Assembly (NCBI RefSeq): GCF_039544005.1
Contig: NZ_BAABKV010000001.1
Coordinates: 8,122,001-8,186,000, forward strand
Direction: 5' to 3'
Origin: Kitasatospora paranensis
Lineage (GTDB): Bacteria; Actinomycetota; Actinomycetes; Streptomycetales; Streptomycetaceae
DNA: 64,000 nt
The notes beneath the pieces were generated by a model, which saw only the letters and a program-made list of their open reading frames with translations, did not search any database and was not told where the DNA came from. The position numbers were made by a program, and so were the translations under genes. Below are positions 46,313 through 54,523 of this stretch, in pieces (position 1 is the stretch's first letter; each line of letters opens with the position of its first letter).

Positions 46313-47362
46313 TCAGGCGGGCGGCGCCGCGGTGCTGCCCCGCGGCGTCAGCTGCGGCGGCAGGTCCTCGTAGCCGTCCGTCCGCTGACCGGCGATCAGG
46401 GCGAGCAGGGTCCGGGCCGCGTGGGCGCCGTAGGCGTGGATGTCACGGCTGAGCGCGGTCAGCGACGGCCGCACCACCTGCGCGAGCGGCGAGTCGTCCC
46501 AGGCGACGATCGACAGGTCCCGCGGGACCTGGAGCCCCATCTCCTGCGCGACCGACAGGCCGGCCACGGCCGTGATGTCGTTGTCGTACAGGATCGCCGT
46601 CGGCCGGGCCGGTGCGAGCAGCAGACGCCGTGTCGCGCGGGCGCCCTGCTCGCCGGAGTAGTCCGTGTGCACGGGGGCCTGCCCCTCCAGGCCCAGCCCG
46701 GCGCAGGCCTCGTCGAAGGCCCGGTCGCGGATCGTGGTGTGGACCAGGCCGGGGAGCCCGGCCACCCGGGCGACCCTGCGGTGGCCGAGGGCGGCCAGGT
46801 ACTCCATGGTCTCGTGGACGGCGGTGGCGTCGTCGGACCACACCGGTGTCAGGGTGCCCGAGCCCGAGGGGTGCCCGATGACGACGGTCGGCAGGCCCAT
46901 CTCCTCCAGGGCCGGCACCCGCTCGTCGTCCTCCCGCAGGTCCACCAGGATCGCGCCGTCGATGTGCCGCTCGCCCCACCACCGCCGGTAGGCCTCCAGT
47001 CCGCGCCGGTGGTCGGAGACCACCTGCAGGGCCAGGGAGTACGAGGCGTCGGAGAGGACGTTCTCGATGCCGCCGATGAGCTCCATGAAGAACGGCTCCG
47101 TGCCGAGCATCCGGGCGGGCCGGGACAGGGCCAGTCCCACCGCGGAGGCCTTGGCCCCGCTGAGCGCCCGCGCGGCGCTGTTGCGGACAAAGCCGATGTC
47201 CTCGGCCACCGCGAGGATCCTGGCCCGGGTCGCCTCCGAGACCCCCGGCTGCCCGTTCAGGGCGTTCGACACCGACACCTTCGACACGCCGACGATCTTG
47301 GCGATGTCGGTGATGGTGGGCCGCCGGGACGGGGGACTCTGCTGCTGGGACACCTGATCCAC
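46313..47362 (-). CDS. LacI-family transcriptional regulator 4, likely repressor of the mannan genes
   Basis: 349 residues; GTG start with GGAAGGG upstream. Helix-turn-helix TITDIAKIVGVSKVSVSNALNGQPGV and a sugar-binding C-terminal domain. It is divergent from the GH5-CBM2 mannanase gene, and the shared upstream region holds a perfect TAACCGGTTA palindrome plus a second half-like site. I infer that it binds the AACCGGTT-type operators found at three promoters of the locus, released by a manno-oligosaccharide. Confidence 0.88.
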   Translation of the reverse strand: MDQVSQQQSPPSRRPTITDIAKIVGVSKVSVSNALNGQPGVSEATRARILAVAEDIGFVRNSAARALSGAKASAVGLALSRPARMLGTEPFFMELIGGIENVLSDASYSLALQVVSDHRRGLEAYRRWWGERHIDGAILVDLREDDERVPALEEMGLPTVVIGHPSGSGTLTPVWSDDATAVHETMEYLAALGHRRVARVAGLPGLVHTTIRDRAFDEACAGLGLEGQAPVHTDYSGEQGARATRRLLLAPARPTAILYDNDITAVAGLSVAQEMGLQVPRDLSIVAWDDSPLAQVVRPSLTALSRDIHAYGAHAARTLLALIAGQRTDGYEDLPPQLTPRGSTAAPPA

Positions 47363-47464
47363 GGGACCCTTCCGAACCGACGTACCGATGGTGCCCTCAA
47401 GCTACTACGCGCCGGCGGGCCTCCGCTGCCTCCGGGATCATCCTCTGTCATCAGCCAAAATGCA

Positions 47465-47534
47465 TAACCGGTTAACCTGCTGTTGACACGGCTGTCGAAT
47501 CGACCCTACCGTCCTATCAGATAAATCGGTTAAT
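47465..47534 (+). promoter_or_regulatory. Mannanase promoter flanked by two operator sites
   Basis: TTGACA (47483-47488), an 18-base spacer and TACCGT (47507-47512) form a good promoter. The palindrome TAACCGGTTA lies just upstream (47465-47474) and a related AAATCGGTTA (47523-47532) just downstream of the -10 box, so a LacI dimer at each could loop or block the promoter. Confidence 0.7.
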
Positions 47535-47944
47535 CGCGATTCGAGCCGATGTCGACGGGTGCCATCGCGCCCGGCACCCCGCACCACCCGGCGCCCGGCA
47601 TCCGGCACCCCCGGCATCCGGGACCGAGGGCACCTCCGTGCACCACGGGCGAGCGCGAACACCGCCCGGGCACCGCGCCCCCACCCGCCCGCTCCGGCCG
47701 CGCCAGGCCGGGGACGGGCCCCCGGACGCGGTGCGGGCGGATGCCCCAACACCCTCCGTCCGCACCGCCTGCCCCCACCACCCGGCGTCCCTCGCGCCGG
47801 CTGCCGCCCTCGCGGCCAAGGGCCTGCACCGCCCCTGGCGGCCCACCACGCCCGCCGCGGCCCCCGTGTCCGCGGACCTGGCACCGGATGGCCCTCAGGG
47901 TTCCCCACCCCACCCACCACCCCCTTCACGGGGGAATGAAAGGG
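47535..47944 (+). other. C-rich leader of about 410 bases upstream of the mannanase
   Basis: Between the promoter and the mannanase ATG lies an unusually C-rich stretch with many CCACC/CACCC runs. One plus frame stays open through it but encodes a Pro/Arg/His-rich string with no family match, so it is not taken as coding. It could be a long untranslated leader with Rho-type or structural control, or a second promoter may lie closer. Confidence 0.45.
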
Positions 47945-49624
47945 ATGCGCGTGCACCGCAGACTCCACCTCCTCGCCCGGCGGTTCAGGCCCCTGGCCGT
48001 CCTGCTCGCGACCGCCGTCGCCCTGGCCGGCCTTGCCGCCACCGGGCCCGGTACCGCCGCCGCAGCCGACACCAGCGGCGACTTCGCCACCCGCTGCGGC
48101 ATCCACTTCTGCCTCGGCGGCAAGGAGTACTACTTCGCCGGCACCAACACCTACGACATGTTCACCTACGGGTCGGCCTCCGGGGACACCGAGTCGCAGT
48201 TCATGGACAAGGCGCGGATCGACGCCCACTTCGCGAACCTGCAGGCCGACAAGGTGGACGTGGTCCGGCTCTGGATGTTCAACCACCAGAGCTGGCACGG
48301 CTTCGAGACCAGCAAGGGTGTCTACGACCAGCAGGAGTTCGCCCAGTTCGACTACATCATCCAGTCCGCCAAGGCCCACCACCTCAGGCTCGTCCCGGTC
48401 TTCGAGAACTACTGGGAGGCCTACGGCGGCATCGACACCCGGCTGCAGTGGGAGGGCCTGTCCGGAGGCCAGCCCGGCCGCGCGGCGTTCTTCGACAGGA
48501 CCCGCTGCCCGGGCTGCTTCACCTCGTACAAGAACTACGTCGGTTACGCGCTCAACCGCGTCAACCACTACAGCGGCATCGCCTACAAGGACGATCCGAC
48601 CATCTTCGCCTGGGACCTCATGAACGAGCCCCGCTATCAGGACCAGAGCCAGGCGGAGAACGTCAGCGGCACCACGCTGCGCGCGTGGGTCGACGAGATG
48701 GGCGCCTACGTCAAGGGCATCGACTCCAGGCACCTGCTCGGCATCGGCCTGGAGGGCCACGGCAGTGCCTACGGCTTCGGCGGTGACGAGGGCAACCCGT
48801 TCACCTATGTCCAGGAGTCGCCGTACATCGACTACACGTCCGCCCACCCGTACCCGACCGAGTCCTGGGCGAACCTGTCGATCGATCAGACCAAGGCGCT
48901 GATCCGCAAGTGGATCGGGGATTCCCACACCGTGGTCGGCAAGCCCTTCTTCATGGGCGAGTTCAACGTCCAGAACGTCGACCGGTCGGCCTGGTGGGGG
49001 CAGATCTACCCCGACTTCGAGGCCGCCGGCGGCGACGGCAGCGCGTTCTGGTGGTACGAGGACCACAACGTCGACGGGACCTTCGGCGTGATGGCCGGCG
49101 CCGCGGAACTCGCGGTCTTCCGGGCCCACTCCGACCGGATGGCCGCCAAGAGCGGGCTGACGACCGCCACCCCCAGCAGCAGCCCGTCCGCCACCGCCTC
49201 CCCTTCGGCCGGCGCCTCTGCGTCCGCGTCTCCCTCTGGGTCCGCGTCCGCCTCGCCGAGCGGCAGCGCGTCGCCCACGGCCGGTGCCTCGCCCACGGCC
49301 GGTGCGTGCTCCGTCCACTACGGCCTGTCCGACTGGGGCACCAGCTTCAACGGCGACGTGACCGTCAAGAACACCGGCAGCGCTCCCGTCAACGGCTGGC
49401 AGCTGGCCTTCGCGTTCCCCGGCAGCCAGAGCATCACCCAGATGTGGAACGCCACCTGGACCCAGAACGGGAAGCAGGTCACCGCGACCAACCCCGCCGG
49501 CTACAACACCACCATCGCCCCCGGAGCCACCGTCAACTTCGGCTTCAGCGCCACCTCCGTGCCCGGCACCAACGGGGCCCCGTCGGCCTTCGCCCTCAAC
49601 GGCCAGGCCTGCAGCACTTCCTGA
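47945..49624 (+). CDS. Secreted endo-beta-1,4-mannanase: GH5 catalytic domain, linker, CBM2
   Basis: 559 residues; the second of two adjacent ATGs is preferred (GGGGGAA nine bases upstream). Signal peptide about 1-41 (ends TAAAA). The GH5 barrel (about 45-405) has acid/base Glu228 in LMNEPR and nucleophile Glu339 in FMGEFN. A Ser/Ala/Pro/Thr linker (about 410-455) joins a CBM2 cellulose/chitin-binding domain (CSVHYGLSDWGTSFNGDVTV, ending NGQACSTS, with the terminal disulfide). The FAGTNTYDMF start fits GH5_7-like mannanases. It probably attacks mannan held in plant cell walls. Confidence 0.88.
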   Translation: MRVHRRLHLLARRFRPLAVLLATAVALAGLAATGPGTAAAADTSGDFATRCGIHFCLGGKEYYFAGTNTYDMFTYGSASGDTESQFMDKARIDAHFANLQADKVDVVRLWMFNHQSWHGFETSKGVYDQQEFAQFDYIIQSAKAHHLRLVPVFENYWEAYGGIDTRLQWEGLSGGQPGRAAFFDRTRCPGCFTSYKNYVGYALNRVNHYSGIAYKDDPTIFAWDLMNEPRYQDQSQAENVSGTTLRAWVDEMGAYVKGIDSRHLLGIGLEGHGSAYGFGGDEGNPFTYVQESPYIDYTSAHPYPTESWANLSIDQTKALIRKWIGDSHTVVGKPFFMGEFNVQNVDRSAWWGQIYPDFEAAGGDGSAFWWYEDHNVDGTFGVMAGAAELAVFRAHSDRMAAKSGLTTATPSSSPSATASPSAGASASASPSGSASASPSGSASPTAGASPTAGACSVHYGLSDWGTSFNGDVTVKNTGSAPVNGWQLAFAFPGSQSITQMWNATWTQNGKQVTATNPAGYNTTIAPGATVNFGFSATSVPGTNGAPSAFALNGQACSTS

Positions 49625-49634
49625 CCCATGACCG

Positions 49635-49673
49635 CCCCGGCCTGCGGCAGTACCGCTCCGCCGCAGGCCGGGG
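49635..49673 (+). terminator. Terminator after the GH5-CBM2 mannanase
   Basis: A perfect 14-bp stem (CCCCGGCCTGCGGC, 49635-49648, with 49660-49673, 11-base loop) starts 11 bases past the stop. Confidence 0.8.
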
Positions 49674-49718
49674 CCGCCACGCCCACCACCCGCGTGCACC
49701 GGAAGAGGATCCAAGGAC

Positions 49719-50450
49719 ATGAAGCGCACCCCGACAGCTCTGGCCACCGCGATCGGCACCTTCGCCGCCCTGGCCGTCGCCTTCGCGCCGGCCGCCGGCG
49801 CCGAGACCGCCCCGAACGGCTACCCGTACTGCGTGAACGGCAGCGCCAGCGACCCGGACGGGGACGGCTGGGGCTGGGAGAACAACCAGTCCTGCGTCGT
49901 CCGCGGCTCCGGCGCCGACTCCTCGGGCGGCGGCAGCAGCACGTCGTCCTGCCCGTCCGGGATGACCTGCGGCTCCTACAGCGTCAGCGGTCTGGGCAGC
50001 CGCAAGAGCCAGGTCCGCGCCGCCGGGGGCACCAGCCTCGACCTGGCGGTGGCCATGCTGGAGACCGACACGATGACCGCCGACTACGCCTACGGGGACA
50101 ACAAGACCGGGGACGCGGCCAACTTCGGCATCTTCAAGCAGAACTGGATGATGCTCCGCGCCGGCTGCCAGCAGTTCTCCGGCCAGTCGGCCGGCCAGTA
50201 CAACAACGGTTCGGCCCTCAACGGGAACCTCGGCCAGGACGTCTCCTGCCTGCACCAGAGCCAGAGCCACTACGGCATCGACGCCTGGTTCGCCGGCCAC
50301 CGCAACGGCTCCTCCGGCCTGAGCAACCCGAACACCACCGACATCAACAACTACAAGACCGCCGTCCACTGGATCAAGGCCCAGATCGACGCGAACTCCG
50401 CGAACCTGGGCAACGACACCCGCTACTGGGTCCAGGTCCCCGCGATCTGA
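49719..50450 (+). CDS. Secreted CBM10-GH134 beta-1,4-mannanase
   Basis: 243 residues. Signal peptide 1-28 (AAGA). Residues about 33-64 are a CBM10-like module (YPYCVNGSASDPDGDGWGWE with a second Cys at NQSC). After a Ser/Gly linker the catalytic domain carries Glu115 (VAMLETDTMT) and Asp127 (YAYGD), twelve residues apart, as in the streptomycete GH134 enzyme, where Glu is the acid and Asp the base in a lysozyme-like inverting fold. Further conserved segments are NFGIFKQNWMMLRAGC and QSHYGIDAWFAGHR. It cleaves linear mannan by a fold unrelated to GH5. It lies between the mannanase and the second binding protein, each with its own terminator. Confidence 0.88.
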   Translation: MKRTPTALATAIGTFAALAVAFAPAAGAETAPNGYPYCVNGSASDPDGDGWGWENNQSCVVRGSGADSSGGGSSTSSCPSGMTCGSYSVSGLGSRKSQVRAAGGTSLDLAVAMLETDTMTADYAYGDNKTGDAANFGIFKQNWMMLRAGCQQFSGQSAGQYNNGSALNGNLGQDVSCLHQSQSHYGIDAWFAGHRNGSSGLSNPNTTDINNYKTAVHWIKAQIDANSANLGNDTRYWVQVPAI

Positions 50451-50462
50451 CCGGTCCACCCC

Positions 50463-50496
50463 GGGGTCCGCGCCCCGGAACGTCGGCGCGGACCCC
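50463..50496 (+). terminator. Terminator after the GH134 gene
   Basis: A perfect 12-bp stem (GGGGTCCGCGCC, 50463-50474, with 50485-50496, 10-base loop). Confidence 0.8.
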
Positions 50497-50579
50497 GGCA
50501 GAACCCGCCGGCCAGGTGCCCGGCCGTCACCCCGGCGTCCGCCGAAGCCCATGACGATCAGCGCGAAGGACGAGGAACA

Positions 50580-51893
50580 ATGCGAAGAGGATGGGCGGCC
50601 GTCGTGGCCGCGACCGCGGTGATGGCCACCGCCTGCACCGGTCAGGGCGGCTCGGGCCTGTCTTCGGCAGCGGTGACGGGAGGCGACCCGGACAAGGTCT
50701 CGGGCGACATCACGGTGCTGACCAACCGCACCGACCAGGTCTCCGACGGCACGCTGAAGAAGTACGCCGCGCAGTTCAACAAGGTCCACCCGAGGGTCAG
50801 GGTGACGTTCGAGGGCATCACCGACTACGAGGGCGAGACCAGGATCCGCATGAACACCGAGAACTACGGTGACGTGCTCCTGATCCCCGACAACCTCGCG
50901 CTCGGCCGGTACCCGGCCTACTTCGCGCCCCTCGGGGACGCCACCGACCTGTCCGCGCAGTTCGACTTCACCGAGTACGCCACGGTCGGCGGCCAGGTCT
51001 ACGGCCTCGCGAACATCGGCATCGCCACCGGCTTCGTGTACAACAAGGCGGTGTGGAAGCAGGCCGGCGTGACCGACTGGCCGACGGATCCGCAGCAGTT
51101 CATCGACGACCTGAAGGCCATCAAGGCCAGGACCGGCGCCACGCCGTACTACACCAATTACAAGGACGCCTGGCCCCTGCAGCAGTGGAGCGACGGCATC
51201 GGCGGACCGAGCTGCGACAACACGGCGAAGGACGCCCTGGCCGCCACCGCCGAGCCCTGGAGCCCGGGGCAGGACCTCTACGCGATCGACGGCCTCCTCT
51301 ACAGCGCCGTCCACCAGAGGCTGACCGAGGCCGACCCGACCACCACGAACTGGGAGAAGTCCAAGACCCTCATGGGGGAGGGCAGGATCGGCGCGATGTT
51401 CCTCGGCTCCTGGGCCGTCGCCCAGATGCAGAGCGCGGCCAAGGCCGCCGGGCACAGCCCCGACGACATCGGCTTCATGCCGTTCCCCTCCCAGCGCGAC
51501 GGCCACTACTGCACCGTCGTCCAGCCCGACTACAAGTACGCCGTCAACGTGCACTCCCGGCACAAGGACGCCGCGCGGGCCTGGATCGACTGGTACCTGA
51601 CGAAGTCCGGCAGCGCCCGGGCCGAGCAGGCCATCTCCACGGTCAGGGGCACCCCGCTGCCCGCCGCCCTCCAGCCGTTCGAGGAACGGGGCGTGCGGAT
51701 GGTGTCGCAGACCCAGGACAGGGCCGCCACGGTCAGCAGGATCGAGAAGAGCGCGGAGATCGGCCTGGACACCCCCGACTACCGGCAGAAGCTCGTCGAC
51801 ATCGCCCGCGGCGCGGCCCCGGGCGACCAGCGCGGCTACTTCGCCGACCTCAACAGGAAGTGGTCCGACGCGCAGCGGACCGTCGTCGGCTGA
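50580..51893 (+). CDS. Second ABC sugar-binding lipoprotein (near duplicate)
   Basis: 437 residues with lipobox VMATAC. It is highly similar to the protein at 36926-38242 along its whole length (shared TVLTNRTDQ, MNTENYGDVLLIPDN, TPYYTNYKDAWPLQ, TTNWEKSKTL). The 22 bases before the start (50553-50574) also match 36899-36920 at 21 of 22 positions, so the duplication included the ribosome site. No permease follows, so it probably serves the same permeases with a different oligosaccharide preference. No clear promoter is seen in the short gap after the GH134 terminator. Confidence 0.88.
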   Translation: MRRGWAAVVAATAVMATACTGQGGSGLSSAAVTGGDPDKVSGDITVLTNRTDQVSDGTLKKYAAQFNKVHPRVRVTFEGITDYEGETRIRMNTENYGDVLLIPDNLALGRYPAYFAPLGDATDLSAQFDFTEYATVGGQVYGLANIGIATGFVYNKAVWKQAGVTDWPTDPQQFIDDLKAIKARTGATPYYTNYKDAWPLQQWSDGIGGPSCDNTAKDALAATAEPWSPGQDLYAIDGLLYSAVHQRLTEADPTTTNWEKSKTLMGEGRIGAMFLGSWAVAQMQSAAKAAGHSPDDIGFMPFPSQRDGHYCTVVQPDYKYAVNVHSRHKDAARAWIDWYLTKSGSARAEQAISTVRGTPLPAALQPFEERGVRMVSQTQDRAATVSRIEKSAEIGLDTPDYRQKLVDIARGAAPGDQRGYFADLNRKWSDAQRTVVG

Positions 51894-51901
51894 CCGATGC
51901 T

Positions 51902-51915
51902 GAACCGGTAAATCA
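51902..51915 (+). promoter_or_regulatory. AACCGGT-type site after the second binding protein
   Basis: GAACCGGTAAATC (51902-51914) carries the AACCGGT half of the locus operator but is not a full palindrome and has no promoter boxes next to it. It lies 115 bases from the beta-mannosidase operator and could be an auxiliary site. Confidence 0.4.
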
Positions 51916-52014
51916 AAGGCGCTCACATGGAAGCGCGGCGACCACCCCCGAAGGCTCAAGAATCAGCAGTTCAGAGCCCAGGTAGTGCTCTCTGGCCCTG
52001 AGGATTTCGGCTAC

Positions 52015-52055
52015 TGAACCGGTTTATGGACAGATTGCTCCGGGCGGGTTAACGT
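52015..52055 (+). promoter_or_regulatory. Beta-mannosidase promoter with AACCGGTT operator
   Basis: AACCGGTT (52017-52024) abuts -35 TGGACA (52027-52032), a 17-base spacer and -10 TAACGT (52050-52055). The arrangement is that of the importer promoter at 36797-36837. Confidence 0.68.
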
Positions 52056-52101
52056 TGCTCGCGCCCGCCCCGATCTGCCCGGCCACTCGAACGGAGTTCC
52101 C

Positions 52102-54501
52102 ATGAAGGACGTCACCCTCCTCGACCAGGGCTGGAGCCTGCACCACGAGGGAGTACTCCTGCCCGCCGCAGTTCCGGGCTGTGTCCACGTCGACCTCCTG
52201 AACGCCGGGCTCGTGCCCGACCCGTTCCTGCGGACCAACGAGAACGACGTCGCCTGGATCGGCCACCGCGACTGGACCTACACCACCCGGCTCGCCGCGT
52301 CCGGCCCGCACGAGCGCACCGACCTGGTCTTCGACGGCCTGGACACCGAGTCCCGGATCACCCTGGGCGGCACCGAACTCGGCCGCACCCACAACATGCA
52401 CCGCAGCCACCGCTTCGACGTCACCGGACTCACCGGCGAGCTCGCCGTCCACTTCACCAACCCCTACCAGGCGGCCGCGGACGTCCGCGCCGTCACCGGC
52501 ACGCGCCCCAACGTCTACCCCGAGCCCTTCCAGTACATCCGCAAGATGGCCAGCAGCTTCGGCTGGGACTGGGGCCCCACCCTCCCCACCTCCGGCATCT
52601 GGCGGCCGGCCCGGCTGGAGCACTGGTCCACCGCGCGGCTCGCCCGGGTCCGCCCGCTCGTCACCGTCCACGACGGCATCGGGCGCGTCGAAGTGCACCT
52701 CACCGTGGAGCGGACGGCCACCGGCACCGGACACCCCCTCACCGCCCGCGCGACCGTGGCGGGCAGCACCGTCGAGACCCGCGTCGACGGCGACACCGCC
52801 ACCCTCACCCTGGATGTCCCAGACCCCGCCCTGTGGTGGCCCCGCGGCCGGGGCGAGCAGCCCCTGTACGACCTCGACGTCGCCCTCGCCGGCGACGCCG
52901 GCCCGCTCGACAGCTGGCAGCGCCGGATCGGCTTCCGCACTCTCGAACTCGACCGCTCCGCCGACGCGGACGGCACCGGGTTCACCCTGGTCGTCAACGG
53001 CGAGCGCCTGTTCGTACGGGGCGTCAACTGGATCCCGGACGACACCCTCGTCACCCGCGTCACCCCCGAGCGCTACCGCCACCGCCTGCAGCAGGCCGCC
53101 GACGCCAACATCGACCTCGTCCGCGTCTGGGGCGGCGGCATCTACGAGGACGAGGCCTTCTACGACGCCTGCGACGAGCTCGGCCTGATGGTCTGGCAGG
53201 ACTTCCTGTTCGCCTGCGCCGCCTACCCCGAGGAGCAGCCGCTCCGCGGCGAGGTCGAGGCCGAGGCGCGGGAGAATGTCGTCCGCCTCATGCCGCACCC
53301 CTCCCTCGTGCTCTGGAACGGCAACAACGAGAACCTCTGGGGCTTCCGCGACTGGGGCTGGGAGCCCGAACTGGCCGGCGACTCCTGGGGCGAGGGCTAC
53401 TACCTCGGCCTGCTGCCCCGCATCGTCGCCGAGCTCGACCCCACCCGCCCGTACGCCGCCGGCAGCCCCTGGTCCGGCTCGTGGGAGCACCACCCCAACG
53501 ACACCGACCACGGCACCCACCACTCCTGGGAGGTCTGGAACCGCCAGGACTTCACCGAGTACCGCGCCAGCGTGCCCCGCTTCGTCGCCGAGTTCGGCTG
53601 GCAGGCACCTCCCGCCCACGCCACCCTCACCCGCGCCCTGCCCGGGGAGGAGCTCGCCCCCGACTCGCCCGGCATGCTCCACCACCAGAAGGCCGACGAC
53701 GGCAACGGCAAGCTCAACCGCGGCATCGCACGCCACTTCGCCCTCCCCGAGGACTTCGACCGCTGGCACTACCTCGCCCAGGTCGTCCAGGCCCGCGCCA
53801 TCGCCACCGGCATCGAGCACTGGCGCTCCAACTGGCCGCGCTGCGCCGGCACCGTCGTCTGGCAGCTCAACGACTGCTGGCCGGTCTCCTCCTGGGCGGC
53901 GATCGACGGCGACGGACACCTCAAGCCGCTGTACCACGAACTCCGGCGCCTCTACGCTGACCGGCTCCTCACCGTCCGGCCGGGCGGCGCCGGCACGGCC
54001 GAGATCGCTCTGGTCAACCAGGCCGGCGAGCCCTGGCGCACCACGGTCCGCGTCCGCCGTGCGACCGCCGACGGCGCCGTGACCGCCGAGACCGAGGTCG
54101 AGACCGTCGTCGGCGCCCGCTCGGTGGTCCGCCTGCCCGTCCCCGGGTCGCTGACCCCGGCCGAGGGCTCCGCCAAGGAGTTCCTGGTCGTCGACGCCGA
54201 CGGGCTCCGGGCCGTGCACTTCCCGGTGACCGACCGCGTCTTCGCCTACCCGCAGCCCGTGTTCGAGGTCGCGGTGCGGCCGACCGGTCCCGACCCGGAT
54301 GCGGTGGATGTCGTGGTCACGGCCGGCACCCTCGTCCGCGACCTGCTCCTCCAGCCCGACCGGCTGGCCCCGGGAGCCACCGCCGACCGCGGGCTGGTGA
54401 CCCTGCTCCCGGGTGAGCAGGTGACGATCCGCGTCCAGGGCTGCGGCGCCGTCGGCGCCGACGAGGTCCGCGCCGCCCTGTTCAGCGTGGCACCCGCATA
54501 G
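52102..54501 (+). CDS. GH2 beta-mannosidase
   Basis: 799 residues, no signal peptide, so cytosolic. The N-terminal jelly-roll domain (WSLHHEGVLLPAAVPGCVHV), an immunoglobulin-like domain and the barrel are complete. Acid/base Glu410 is in WNGNNENLW and nucleophile Glu497 in RFVAEFGW. SSFGWDWGPTLPTSGIW is a beta-mannosidase hallmark that distinguishes it from beta-galactosidases. It removes terminal beta-mannose from imported oligosaccharides. The ATG has only a weak ribosome site (ACGGAG). The gene has its own operator-controlled promoter. Confidence 0.93.
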   Translation: MKDVTLLDQGWSLHHEGVLLPAAVPGCVHVDLLNAGLVPDPFLRTNENDVAWIGHRDWTYTTRLAASGPHERTDLVFDGLDTESRITLGGTELGRTHNMHRSHRFDVTGLTGELAVHFTNPYQAAADVRAVTGTRPNVYPEPFQYIRKMASSFGWDWGPTLPTSGIWRPARLEHWSTARLARVRPLVTVHDGIGRVEVHLTVERTATGTGHPLTARATVAGSTVETRVDGDTATLTLDVPDPALWWPRGRGEQPLYDLDVALAGDAGPLDSWQRRIGFRTLELDRSADADGTGFTLVVNGERLFVRGVNWIPDDTLVTRVTPERYRHRLQQAADANIDLVRVWGGGIYEDEAFYDACDELGLMVWQDFLFACAAYPEEQPLRGEVEAEARENVVRLMPHPSLVLWNGNNENLWGFRDWGWEPELAGDSWGEGYYLGLLPRIVAELDPTRPYAAGSPWSGSWEHHPNDTDHGTHHSWEVWNRQDFTEYRASVPRFVAEFGWQAPPAHATLTRALPGEELAPDSPGMLHHQKADDGNGKLNRGIARHFALPEDFDRWHYLAQVVQARAIATGIEHWRSNWPRCAGTVVWQLNDCWPVSSWAAIDGDGHLKPLYHELRRLYADRLLTVRPGGAGTAEIALVNQAGEPWRTTVRVRRATADGAVTAETEVETVVGARSVVRLPVPGSLTPAEGSAKEFLVVDADGLRAVHFPVTDRVFAYPQPVFEVAVRPTGPDPDAVDVVVTAGTLVRDLLLQPDRLAPGATADRGLVTLLPGEQVTIRVQGCGAVGADEVRAALFSVAPA

Positions 54502-54523
54502 CGGCCCAGCGGCGCCCCGGTAC

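Noticed and set aside
47549..47944. N-terminal extension of the mannanase by about 130 residues
   Set aside because: The extension is Pro/Arg/His-rich, precedes a perfectly good signal peptide and has no ribosome site at its first codon.
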